Position numbers and translations under genes: made by a program. Of a stretch of 6,097 bases of DNA, positions 1 through 6,094 are shown in pieces. The DNA comes from an uncultured Verrucomicrobiota bacterium. GTDB taxonomy: Bacteria > Verrucomicrobiota > Verrucomicrobiae > Opitutales > Opitutaceae. The notes below the pieces were generated by a model. The model was not told where the DNA came from. It did no database searches and was given only the letters and a program-made list of their open reading frames with translations. The stretch is from assembly GCA_946482165.1 (NCBI GenBank), contig CAMLQS010000309.1, positions 1-6,097 of the forward strand, in the 5' to 3' direction. Within the stretch, counting starts at the first letter, position 1. Every line of letters starts with the position of its first letter.

Positions 1-214
1 AAACGGCCATCGCTGCACCGTCCAGAAAGACGACTTCCAAGGCGTCTGGCAGGAAACCGAGGTGGTCACCGACGATCCCCAGCACCGCACCAACTTCGGC
101 AAGATCCACTACATCCAGACGCTCCTGCGCGATCATCCGCTCATCATGCGCCCCGGCCAAGTGTATCGCTTCGTGGTCAACTTCGAACCCGAAGTCGCCC
201 AGCTGGACGGCTAA
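1..214 (+). CDS. C-terminal end of an unrecognised protein (5' truncated by window edge)
   Basis: An open frame enters from the left edge (first full codon at base 2) and ends with TAA at 212-214, giving 70 residues. About 84 percent of its codons end in G or C, the bias expected of a real gene here, which is the main evidence that it is coding. The visible part is hydrophilic, has no membrane segment, and closes with the stretch HPLIMRPGQVYRFVVNFEPE, which looks like alternating beta strands around a Pro-Gly turn. I do not recognise a family; it does not look like the C-terminus of HisA or HisH. It lies 102 bases upstream of hisF on the same strand, so the two could be co-transcribed, but an inverted repeat sits between them. 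Function is unknown. Confidence 0.75.
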   Translation, partial: NGHRCTVQKDDFQGVWQETEVVTDDPQHRTNFGKIHYIQTLLRDHPLIMRPGQVYRFVVNFEPEVAQLDG

Positions 215-221
215 ACGGAAA

Positions 222-308
222 TTAACGCAGAGACGCGGAGGCGCGGAGAAAAAATCCCCGGTCTTGTTTTCCGTCTCCGTTCTCTGCGTCTCAGCGCCTC
301 TGCGTTAA
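222..308. repeat. Imperfect inverted repeat built of 8-bp units, upstream of hisF
   Basis: Two 29-base arms (222-250 and 280-308) are reverse complements at 25 of 29 positions, separated by a 29-base spacer. Each arm is three degenerate 8-bp units. The left arm reads acgcagag (225-232), acgcggag (233-240), gcgcggag (241-248). The right arm, read on the - strand, gives acgcagag, gcgctgag, acgcagag. Transcribed in either direction it could fold into a long hairpin. It is not followed by a clear run of T, so it is not a textbook intrinsic terminator. Its end lies 8 bases before the hisF ATG, so it would occupy the hisF 5' leader if transcription starts upstream. Sequences of this cgcagagacgc style are, as far as I recall, scattered between genes in several environmental bacterial lineages; that it belongs to such a dispersed family is inference. 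Confidence 0.8.
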
Positions 309-316
309 AAACTCCG

Positions 317-1078
317 ATGCTCTCTCGTCGAGTAATCCCGTGCTTGGACGTCCACGCGGGCCGCGTGGTCAAGGGCATCAAGTTCCTCGAACTCCGCGAC
401 GCCGGCGACCCCGTCGAATCTGCGAAAGCCTACGACGCCCAGGGCGCGGACGAGCTCGTTTTCCTCGACATCACCGCGTCCTCCGACGGCCGCGGCATCA
501 TGCACGATGTCGTCGCCCGCACCGCCGAGCAGTGCTTCATGCCGCTTACGGTCGGGGGCGGCCTCCGGACCGTGGCCGACATCGAGGCGATGCTGAAAAG
601 CGGCGCCGACAAAGTCTCGCTCAACACCGCCGCGATCAAGGACCCGCAGCTCATCCGCGCCGCCTCCGACCGATTCGGCGCGCAATGCATCGTTCTCGCG
701 ATCGACGCCAAGCGCGAGCCGGACGGCAAATCCTGGCGCGTCTATACGCACGGCGGCCGCAACCGCACCGAGCTCGACGTCGTGCAGTGGGCCGAGGAAG
801 CCGTGCGCCTCGGCGCAGGCGAGATTCTCCTCACGTCAATGGACGCGGACGGCACCTTGGCCGGCTTTGATTGCCCACTCACCCGCGCCGTCTCCGACGC
901 CGTCGGCGTTCCCGTGATCGCCAGCGGCGGCGCCGGTAAACTCTCCCATTTTTCGGACGTGATTCGCGACGGCCACGCCAGCGCCGTCCTCGCCGCCAGC
1001 CTGTTCCATTTCGGCTCGCTCACCGTCTCGCAGGTGAAAGACCACCTGGCCGCCCAAGGTCTGCCCGTCCGCCGCTGA
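317..1078 (+). CDS. hisF: Imidazole glycerol phosphate synthase, cyclase subunit HisF
   Basis: HisF is the cytoplasmic (beta/alpha)8-barrel subunit that, with the glutaminase HisH, uses ammonia to convert PRFAR into imidazole glycerol phosphate and AICAR, linking histidine and purine synthesis. The 253 residues match the usual length. Both catalytic aspartates are at the canonical positions: D11 in IPCLDV and D130 in VLAIDAK. Phosphate-binding loops are visible at VGGGLR (79-84) and ASGGAGK (202-208), and LTSMDADGT lies at 172-180. The ammonia-gate residues known from Thermotoga HisF are present as R5, E46, K99 and E169. The ATG at 317 is chosen because it gives the canonical [12 protein letters not shown] start, although the frame stays open upstream to the previous gene's stop. 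No Shine-Dalgarno is seen. No other his gene is visible, so hisH is presumably elsewhere. The gene converges on the lyase gene. Confidence 0.98.
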   Translation: MLSRRVIPCLDVHAGRVVKGIKFLELRDAGDPVESAKAYDAQGADELVFLDITASSDGRGIMHDVVARTAEQCFMPLTVGGGLRTVADIEAMLKSGADKVSLNTAAIKDPQLIRAASDRFGAQCIVLAIDAKREPDGKSWRVYTHGGRNRTELDVVQWAEEAVRLGAGEILLTSMDADGTLAGFDCPLTRAVSDAVGVPVIASGGAGKLSHFSDVIRDGHASAVLAASLFHFGSLTVSQVKDHLAAQGLPVRR

Positions 1079-1089
1079 CCCCGATTTTT

Positions 1090-1179
1090 AGGTAGGGCGA
1101 TCTCGCCGGGCCCGTCACGGATTTCAGAGGGGAATCGCCACTCCGACGCGGCGCGCCCATCGGCAGTCGCGCCCTACCT
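1090..1179. repeat. Inverted repeat in the convergent hisF/lyase intergenic region
   Basis: The 10-mer aggtagggcg at 1090-1099 returns as its exact reverse complement cgccctacct at 1170-1179. Similarity weakens inward, with a further gcc/ggc match at 1105-1107 and 1162-1164. The 70-base interior is GC-rich and includes the palindrome ggcgcgcc (1150-1157). The element fills most of the 121 bases between the stop codons of hisF (+) and the lyase (-). It could help end transcription from both sides, but there is no U-rich tail directly after a tight hairpin, so a terminator call is not justified. Terminal inverted repeats around a short non-coding interior also fit a small dispersed repeat element. 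No other feature is seen in 1079-1199. Confidence 0.6.
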
Positions 1180-1199
1180 GCGAACCGGGGAACTCGGCC

Positions 1200-4100
1200 T
1201 TACCTCACCCGCAGCCTCAAGAAGCGCCGCGGCTCGCTCGCGAGTTCGGCCGTATCCACGGCCGTAACGGGCCCCGCCACATTCGCCGCTCCGGTGCTGC
1301 TCCAAACCACCGGCCACTCCACCGCCTGCAGATCGCTCGTTGCCTCGACTTCGTAGACCAAGGCGGGGTCCGCCACGCGCGTGAAGGCCAGCGTCAGCTT
1401 GCCCGCCGCAACTTCCGGCCGCGGCATAACGACCGCGGTGTCGGCCAAAAGCGGATCACCTCCGAGCGCATATTCGAGCAGGTTGCTTAACCCGTCTTCG
1501 TCCGGATCGGCTGTATCGGAGGCCAGCCCAACCGAATCCGCCGTGCCCAGCTGCGCCAGACGCCATTGTTCCAATACGGTCAGAACTCGCGTCACGACCA
1601 AGCGCACTTCGTTCGGCGTCGATAGGTCGAACGCGCCTTGCAGATTCGAATCCGCCGGGGCCGTCCAGACCCAGTGGTTTCCGCCCGTGAGCGCGCCCTG
1701 ATGCCGCAGCACGAGATGCGTCCCGATTTCAAACTCACCGCCCTCGGGCTCGACCGTCACAGGCCCGTTCAATGTCACCGCACCCGCCACCGTCAGCGCA
1801 TCTTCGCCGGGGGGCGCCGCCAGGCGTGCCCCCGCGGCCAGCGTCAACGACCCGCCGAGCGACCCTGCCCCGGTCAGCGTGGCCCCCGACGAAACGCTTA
1901 CCGCCGTCGCGCCCAGCGATCCCGTCACCGCCAAGGCGCCCGCCGACACGGTGGTGTTCCCCGTGTAGGTGTTGACGCCGGCAAGGGTCAGACGACCGCT
2001 TCCTGTCTTAACGACCAAAGTCGCCGCGTTGCCATTGTTGATCGCGCCGGAGAAAACCGTGTCGTGGTTGTTCGCGCCGATCGTATAGGTCACCGCGACA
2101 TTGTTGTTCGACCCGCCCGCGCCATTCAGCGACGAGCCGGCCTGCCCCGAAAGCGAGCCCAGCGCGAACGCGGTGCCCGAGCGCGCACTCAGGGGACGCG
2201 TGCCAAGATCAAAATCCGCGAACGAGGAGCCCGCTCCGCCGAAAAAGCGAAAAGAGCTCGAACCGGCAAACGCCACCCGCCCCGTAAACGCGGCAAAGGA
2301 GCCCTCGAGGTCGAAGACGTTGCTCGCCTCAAGCGTGAGCACCCCCGAACCGGAAACCGCCTTGATGCCGTGCGCGCCGCCGCCATCACCGCCAGTGACG
2401 CGCGCCGCGCCTTCCACGATGATCGCGTTCGGAATTGTCAATGTCCCGGTGGCGAGTGTTCCGCCGGCAATCGTCACCGGCCCTGTTCCAAAGGCCCCCG
2501 AGTGCGACGCCGCGAGCGTCCCCTCCTCGATCCGCGTGCCGCCGGCGTAGCTGTTCGAGGTGCCGATCGATGCGGTGCCCGAGGCCTGTTTCAGAATGGT
2601 CGTCTCCCCGGTGATCGAGCCGGCTCCGGAGAGCGTCCAGTTCGCCGAAGAATCGAAAACCACCGACGCCGGGGCGACCTGCGCCGCCAGCGTGATCGAG
2701 CGGGTGGAGGGCGATCCCTCGAAACGCACCGTGTCGCCGTCTTCATAGACGGTCACGCCGCCGAGCCCGAGCCAGTTGTTCGCCGCGAAATCCCACGCCG
2801 CGCTCGCCGAGCCGGTCCAGCTCAAGACATCCGCGCCGACGACCGCCGACTCCGTCAGCGTGACTCGCACCTCACCCGCCGCCGAAGTGTCGAAAACCGC
2901 CGAGAGCCCGGCGCCCGACCAGGCAAAGGTCGGCGCGCCCGTGAGCGTGCCGGTGTAGGTAAGCACCGGATACGTGCCCGGCGCGAGCGTCCGCCCGGGC
3001 GCGGCCGCCACCGTGACCGTGCCGGCCGCGACCACGGCGCCGCTCACGCGGAAGGCGCCGGCCGGGTCGAGAAGCAGCCCCGAGCCGTCCGCCAGCTCCA
3101 GCGTGCCCGCGACGCGCCCGGAACCTCCGACCGCCGCCCCCGCATGCACCTGGAGACGCGGCGTCGTCAGCAAGCCGGTGGACGAAAACACGCTTCCCCC
3201 GTCGAAGATATTGGCCCAGGTCGAAAAGCTGCCGCTCGCCTCCCAGCGCAACAGGCCCGGCCCCGCGTGGTTCCAAGTGCCGGATCCGCTCAACGCGCCG
3301 GGGCCGGAGACGGTCACCTCCGCGGCGGACTCCACGATCAGATTCGTCGCGGCGACCGTGCCGGAGAGCGATAGCGACAGCGCCGAGGAAGGGCGGAGCA
3401 CCGCCGTGTCGCCCGCGCGCAATGCCGCCGGCGCGGCCGAAGGCGTCGAACGGCTCCAGTTCGCGCCGCTCCCCGACCAGGTGGCCGGCGAGGCGCCGGT
3501 CCAAAACGCGGGCACCGAGGCCACGTCGAAGCTCGGGTGCGGCGGCTGGTTGTAGGCGACGTTCTGCCAGGCCAGGGCCACCCGGTATTGCGGGTCGTGG
3601 AGAAAGGTTGTCCGCCGATCCGTCGCCGAGATCGTCGTCGTATAAATTCGCAACGCGCTGCTGTCCGTGGTGCGCCAGACCACCTCCTCGCGCCAGTCGC
3701 CGAGGAGGTCGCCGGACAGCGCCGGCGTGGATTTCGTGCTGTTGTTCGACGACACGCCGGAGGCGACAAGGTAGTTCGACCGCCCCCCGCTTGTGTAGTT
3801 ATATTTCGATACAGTCGTTCCGTCCAAAAGCTCGCGCTGCGGATCGGCGTCCCACCACACCGCGAAGTTGTGGAACATGTTCGAGGGCTTGGCGGCCACG
3901 ATCGCGCCGTAGGCCGAGTAGATGTTGCCGTTGTTGGTCGCCCAGGCCTCGCCACCCGGATAACGCGGATTGAGGTCCATCATCACCGCGCGGCCGATGT
4001 CGCCGGTTCCATAGGTGGTCCAAATCAGCTCGCCCGTGCGACCATCCCGAAAAGAGGTTCCGACGTTGCCGTTCGAGGCCGCCGACTCGTGCGGCGTGAA

Positions 4101-5369
4101 CACCTCCTGGCCGGGCCGCGATGGACGGAAGTCCGAGACGTGCAGGGCGTCCGCGTGACCCAGGCCCGTGGTGTGCAGTCCGGTGCCGTCGTCGTTCACC
4201 ACCATCGCGCCGTAAACGATCTCCTGCCGCCCGTCGTCGTCGACGTCCGCCACCGACAGCTGATGATTGCCCTGCCCCGCGTAGGGGGTGTTGTTCGCCG
4301 CCGAAAAGGTCCAACGCCGCGTCAGCGCGCCGCCCCGCCAGTCCCAGGCCACCAGATGCGTCTGCGTGTAGTAGCCGCGGCACATCACGAGCGAGGGCAG
4401 GTTGCCGTCGAGATAAGCCACTCCCGCGATAAAGCGATCCACGCGATTACCGTAGCTGTCGCCCCAGCTCGACACCGTGCCCCGGCCGGGGAGGTAGGCT
4501 GTCGTGGCGAGTTCCGCGCCCGACGCCCCGTCGAACACCGTCAGATACTCGGGACCGGTCAGGATGTAACCCGAGCCATTACGATAGTCCGCATCGACAT
4601 TGTCCCCCGTGAGCAACACCGGCTGCCCCGCTCCGTCGAGCGTGCCTGGCGCGGTCTTGCACGCCACCTCCGCGCGCCCGTCGCCGTCGAGGTCATAGGC
4701 GATGAACTGCGTGTAGTGCGCGCCGGCGCGGATGTTTCGACCCAGCTCGATGCGCCAAAGACGCGTGCCGTTTAGCTTGTAGGCATCGAGGTAGACGTTA
4801 CCGGTGTAGCCGGCCTGCGAATTGTCCTTCGCGTTCGACGGATCCCACTTGAGGATGAGCTCGTATTCGCCGTCGCCATCGAGATCGGCGGGCGCGGCGT
4901 CGTTCGCCGAATAGGTGTAGGCCACGCCGTCGGGCGTCGTGCCGCCGGCCGGGATTTGCAGAGGAACACTGAGAAACTGCTGCGTCGCGACGTTCGCCGG
5001 CAGCGTGAACGAAGCCGAACTTGCCTGCTCGACTCCGCCCACGACCGGCCGGACGAAGTAGGAGATCGAGGAGGAGAAGGCGGCCGATCCCGGCGTGTCG
5101 CGGTAGTCGGTGGTGGAAAGGAGCGGCGAAGGATTAAGCTTCACCGCCGCAGCCCCGCCGATCGAGCGATAGAGATTGAACGCCGCCGCGTCCGTATCCG
5201 TCGCCAGCATACGCCAGCCGACGTAGGCTTGCGTGGAACTCGTGCGCACCGCCACCACGCCGCGCCCCAGCGTCTCCATCCGCGGCTGCCCCGAAAGCAA
5301 GGCCGCGCCAAAGACAAACAGGCACAGCAGGCGAGGTGGGAGGATGAAGCGGAAAACCGGGAAGAACAT
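1200..5369 (-). CDS. Secreted PL11 rhamnogalacturonan lyase with autotransporter-type repeats
   Basis: This 1389-residue protein should cleave the rhamnogalacturonan I backbone of pectin by beta-elimination outside the cytoplasm. Residues 1-28 form a signal peptide with Arg at 7 and 13 and a hydrophobic core LLCLFVFGAALL. Residues about 30-618 form a complete YesW/YesX-like (family PL11) domain. Its marks are KWDPSNAKDN (174-183), RAGAHYTQF (214-222), WGDSYGNRVDRF (302-313) and WQNVAYNQPPHPSF (601-614), plus Ca-binding-type loops DLDGDG (162-167), DLDGDG (226-231) and DVDDDG (375-380). Family members such as B. subtilis YesW are near 600 residues, so the rest is extra. It comprises two related Gly/Ser/Thr/Ala-rich modules (about 619-845 and 846-1262), with autotransporter-associated repeats in the second. 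The C-terminal module (1263-1389) carries DPDEDGLSNLLEYALGG and ends FLRLRVR. No beta-barrel or PEP-CTERM signal is seen. The frame is open to an ATG at 5771, but the ATG at 5369 starts the signal peptide and avoids overlap with the divergent gene. Confidence 0.93.
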   Translation of the reverse strand: MFFPVFRFILPPRLLCLFVFGAALLSGQPRMETLGRGVVAVRTSSTQAYVGWRMLATDTDAAAFNLYRSIGGAAAVKLNPSPLLSTTDYRDTPGSAAFSSSISYFVRPVVGGVEQASSASFTLPANVATQQFLSVPLQIPAGGTTPDGVAYTYSANDAAPADLDGDGEYELILKWDPSNAKDNSQAGYTGNVYLDAYKLNGTRLWRIELGRNIRAGAHYTQFIAYDLDGDGRAEVACKTAPGTLDGAGQPVLLTGDNVDADYRNGSGYILTGPEYLTVFDGASGAELATTAYLPGRGTVSSWGDSYGNRVDRFIAGVAYLDGNLPSLVMCRGYYTQTHLVAWDWRGGALTRRWTFSAANNTPYAGQGNHQLSVADVDDDGRQEIVYGAMVVNDDGTGLHTTGLGHADALHVSDFRPSRPGQEVFTPHESAASNGNVGTSFRDGRTGELIWTTYGTGDIGRAVMMDLNPRYPGGEAWATNNGNIYSAYGAIVAAKPSNMFHNFAVWWDADPQRELLDGTTVSKYNYTSGGRSNYLVASGVSSNNSTKSTPALSGDLLGDWREEVVWRTTDSSALRIYTTTISATDRRTTFLHDPQYRVALAWQNVAYNQPPHPSFDVASVPAFWTGASPATWSGSGANWSRSTPSAAPAALRAGDTAVLRPSSALSLSLSGTVAATNLIVESAAEVTVSGPGALSGSGTWNHAGPGLLRWEASGSFSTWANIFDGGSVFSSTGLLTTPRLQVHAGAAVGGSGRVAGTLELADGSGLLLDPAGAFRVSGAVVAAGTVTVAAAPGRTLAPGTYPVLTYTGTLTGAPTFAWSGAGLSAVFDTSAAGEVRVTLTESAVVGADVLSWTGSASAAWDFAANNWLGLGGVTVYEDGDTVRFEGSPSTRSITLAAQVAPASVVFDSSANWTLSGAGSITGETTILKQASGTASIGTSNSYAGGTRIEEGTLAASHSGAFGTGPVTIAGGTLATGTLTIPNAIIVEGAARVTGGDGGGAHGIKAVSGSGVLTLEASNVFDLEGSFAAFTGRVAFAGSSSFRFFGGAGSSFADFDLGTRPLSARSGTAFALGSLSGQAGSSLNGAGGSNNNVAVTYTIGANNHDTVFSGAINNGNAATLVVKTGSGRLTLAGVNTYTGNTTVSAGALAVTGSLGATAVSVSSGATLTGAGSLGGSLTLAAGARLAAPPGEDALTVAGAVTLNGPVTVEPEGGEFEIGTHLVLRHQGALTGGNHWVWTAPADSNLQGAFDLSTPNEVRLVVTRVLTVLEQWRLAQLGTADSVGLASDTADPDEDGLSNLLEYALGGDPLLADTAVVMPRPEVAAGKLTLAFTRVADPALVYEVEATSDLQAVEWPVVWSSTGAANVAGPVTAVDTAELASEPRRFLRLRVR
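1926..2018 (-). repeat. Autotransporter-associated beta-strand repeat, second copy (in lyase)
   Basis: These codons encode lyase residues 1118-1148, with KTGSGRLTLAGVNTYTGNTT followed by VSAGALAVTG. This closely fits the 'KTGxGxLTLxGxNTYTGxTTVxAGTL' pattern of the autotransporter-associated beta-strand repeat family (PATR, TIGR02601). In other proteins such repeats build a right-handed beta-helix on the cell surface. Residues 1155-1185 (VSVSSGATLTGAGSLGGSLT and onward) continue the helix-like Gly/Ser/Thr pattern. Confidence 0.8.
2514..2594 (-). repeat. Autotransporter-associated beta-strand repeat, first copy (in lyase)
   Basis: These codons encode lyase residues 926-952, containing SNSYAGGTRIEEGTLAA. 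It is a more diverged copy of the same beta-strand repeat: the N-x-Y-x-G-G-T core and the E-G-T-L turn are kept, while the preceding K-x-G-x-G-x-L-T-L strand is degraded to KQASGTASIG. It is followed by FGTGPVTIAGGTLATGTLTI (960-979), which has the usual next-rung pattern for this family. Confidence 0.7.
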
Positions 5370-5418
5370 CAACGAAAGGGGCGGGGTTGGAGAACGAGCG
5401 GACACCAAAGAACTCCCG

Positions 5419-5433
5419 GCGGCTCCAAGCCGC
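5419..5433. other. Small perfect stem-loop in the probable lyase 5' leader
   Basis: gcggct and agccgc form a perfect 6-bp GC-rich stem around the 3-base spacer cca. It ends 49 bases upstream of the lyase ATG, so it would lie in the mRNA leader if transcription starts near or above 5450. There is no T run after it on the - strand, which argues against a terminator. It might affect message stability or be incidental to the high GC content. Confidence 0.35.
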
Positions 5434-5447
5434 AAACGGGGGAAACT

Positions 5448-5458
5448 ATGACAGTCAT
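5448..5458. promoter_or_regulatory. Perfect 11-bp palindrome ATGAC-A-GTCAT, possible operator
   Basis: ATGAC and GTCAT flank a single central base as exact inverted halves, 78 bases upstream of the lyase ATG. Its - strand core ACTGTCA recurs on the + strand at 5640-5646, 61 bases before the FN3-like gene's ATG. Symmetric sites at these distances would suit a dimeric regulator acting on one or both divergent genes. A short palindrome can occur by chance, and no regulator gene is in the window, so the role is inference. Confidence 0.3.
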
Positions 5459-5707
5459 CTCTCGCCCGAAAATGCCCGCCGCGAAACGGACAATCCTCGC
5501 ATCCATTTTCTAAAGGGTGGCCGCTAAATACATCGTCATCTCGGATGCCGCCCGGAGCTCCCGCGTCCTCGCTTCCATCGGGCCCGCCCCGGCCGGCGGA
5601 TGATTTCCCGGGAGCCCCGGAGGAACCCCGCTGCTTCTTACTGTCAAATTCCCGCGAAGTGGCCTGAGAAACTAAATTCTGCCTTAACGTAAAGTTACCC
5701 CCTCCCC

Positions 5708-6094
5708 ATGCTGTCCCTGCGGCTACTTGCGTTTCTAGGATTTTTTGCGTCTTCGCTCTACGCGCAGACAACCTACGTCGCGCCGGCCAAGCCCGGCACG
5801 CCTGAAGCGGCCGTGAATGGCACGCTTGAGGTGGCCCGCTCCGGAAACGAAGTGATTCTCACCTGGACCCTGCCGGCGGGCGAAGCCCGCGCCTTGGAGA
5901 TCTATCGCAATACTAATAGCGACGTGAAAGGCCGTGGTCGCGCGGGAGCGATCCGCGCCGACGTTACCGTCTTCCACGACAAGGTTCCCGACGACCAGAC
6001 CTACTGGTATTGGGTCAAAATCACCCGCCCGAACGGCGTCATCGTGAACCTCGGCCCCGTCGCCACGCCCAGTGCGGCGGTTTGGACGCCGTGA
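5708..6094 (+). CDS. Small secreted fibronectin type III-like protein
   Basis: The 128-residue product starts with a clear signal peptide (Arg5, hydrophobic core LLAFLGFFASSL, likely cleavage after LYA at residue 19). That leaves a mature protein of about 109 residues. The mature part resembles one fibronectin type III-like beta-sandwich: VILTWTLP (49-56) as strand B, LEIYRNT (63-69) as strand C, VFHDKVPDDQ (88-97), then the aromatic strand TYWYWVKI (98-105) and a final NLGPV strand (114-118). No catalytic motif, lipobox or membrane anchor is seen, so a binding or accessory role outside the cytoplasm is more likely than an enzyme. The start is well fixed: an in-frame TAA lies at 5690-5692, just 15 bases upstream. 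There is no Shine-Dalgarno. It is divergent from the pectin lyase gene, which suggests but does not prove a shared role in polysaccharide use. Confidence 0.85.
   Translation: MLSLRLLAFLGFFASSLYAQTTYVAPAKPGTPEAAVNGTLEVARSGNEVILTWTLPAGEARALEIYRNTNSDVKGRGRAGAIRADVTVFHDKVPDDQTYWYWVKITRPNGVIVNLGPVATPSAAVWTP

Larger units (their letters stand above)
1584..3515 (-). repeat. Two related modules repeated within the lyase C-terminal half
   Basis: Module A (residues about 619-845, bases 3515-2835) and module B (about 846-1262, bases 2834-1584) open and close alike. Both open with WTG, a second Trp eight residues after the first, then NW, and GDT roughly 30 residues in (A: W623, W631, NW637-638, GDT653-655; B: W851, W859, NW865-866, GDT878-880). 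Both close with GT-x-x-VL-x(3)-G-x-LTG, a Trp, FD-x-S and EVR (A: 798-835; B: 1216-1256). Module B is longer because it contains the beta-strand repeats. The pattern suggests a duplicated beta-rich unit with defined caps. The alignment was made by eye. Confidence 0.65.
5370..5707. other. Divergent intergenic region between lyase and FN3-like gene
   Basis: These 338 bases separate the divergent lyase (ATG at 5369, -) and FN3-like gene (ATG at 5708, +), and must hold the promoter of each if the start choices are right. The - strand frame of the lyase stays open through it, but its translation is low-complexity Gly/Ser/Arg with no recognisable domain. No convincing -35/-10 pair was found on either strand. 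The region has a perfect odd palindrome at 5448-5458, a small stem-loop at 5419-5433, and a GC-rich tract with short palindromes around 5579-5615. No additional gene is supported. Confidence 0.7.

Noticed and set aside
222..308. CRISPR-like or tandem array reading of the 8-bp units
   Set aside because: The units are far too short, have no spacers, and are arranged as two inverted arms; a CRISPR array is not supported.
305..751. Minus-strand open frame overlapping the 5' half of hisF
   Set aside because: It lies opposite a fully conserved hisF and has no recognisable features; it is a shadow of hisF codon bias.
1079..1110. Possible intrinsic terminator after hisF (attttta at 1084-1090)
   Set aside because: The T run comes before any stem rather than after one, so it does not fit an intrinsic terminator on the + strand.
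1638..3374. Long + strand open frame (578 codons) antisense to the lyase
   Set aside because: Its translation is dominated by Arg, Ala, Gly and Pro with no domain or signal, as expected from the antisense frame of a GC-rich gene, and the lyase on the opposite strand has clear homology and motifs.
3537..4775. Second long + strand open frame (412 codons) antisense to the PL11 domain
   Set aside because: It is a compositional shadow of the catalytic domain on the other strand, rich in Arg and Val with no recognisable motif.
5449..5500. Sigma-70-like promoter for the lyase on the - strand (CATAGT as -10)
   Set aside because: The -10 candidate matches only 4 of 6 bases and no -35 match lies at an acceptable spacing, so it is not distinguishable from background.
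5370..5771. N-terminal extension of the lyase by 134 residues from an ATG at 5771
   Set aside because: The extension has low-complexity Gly/Ser/Arg composition, would bury the signal peptide inside the protein, and would overlap the start of the divergent FN3-like gene.
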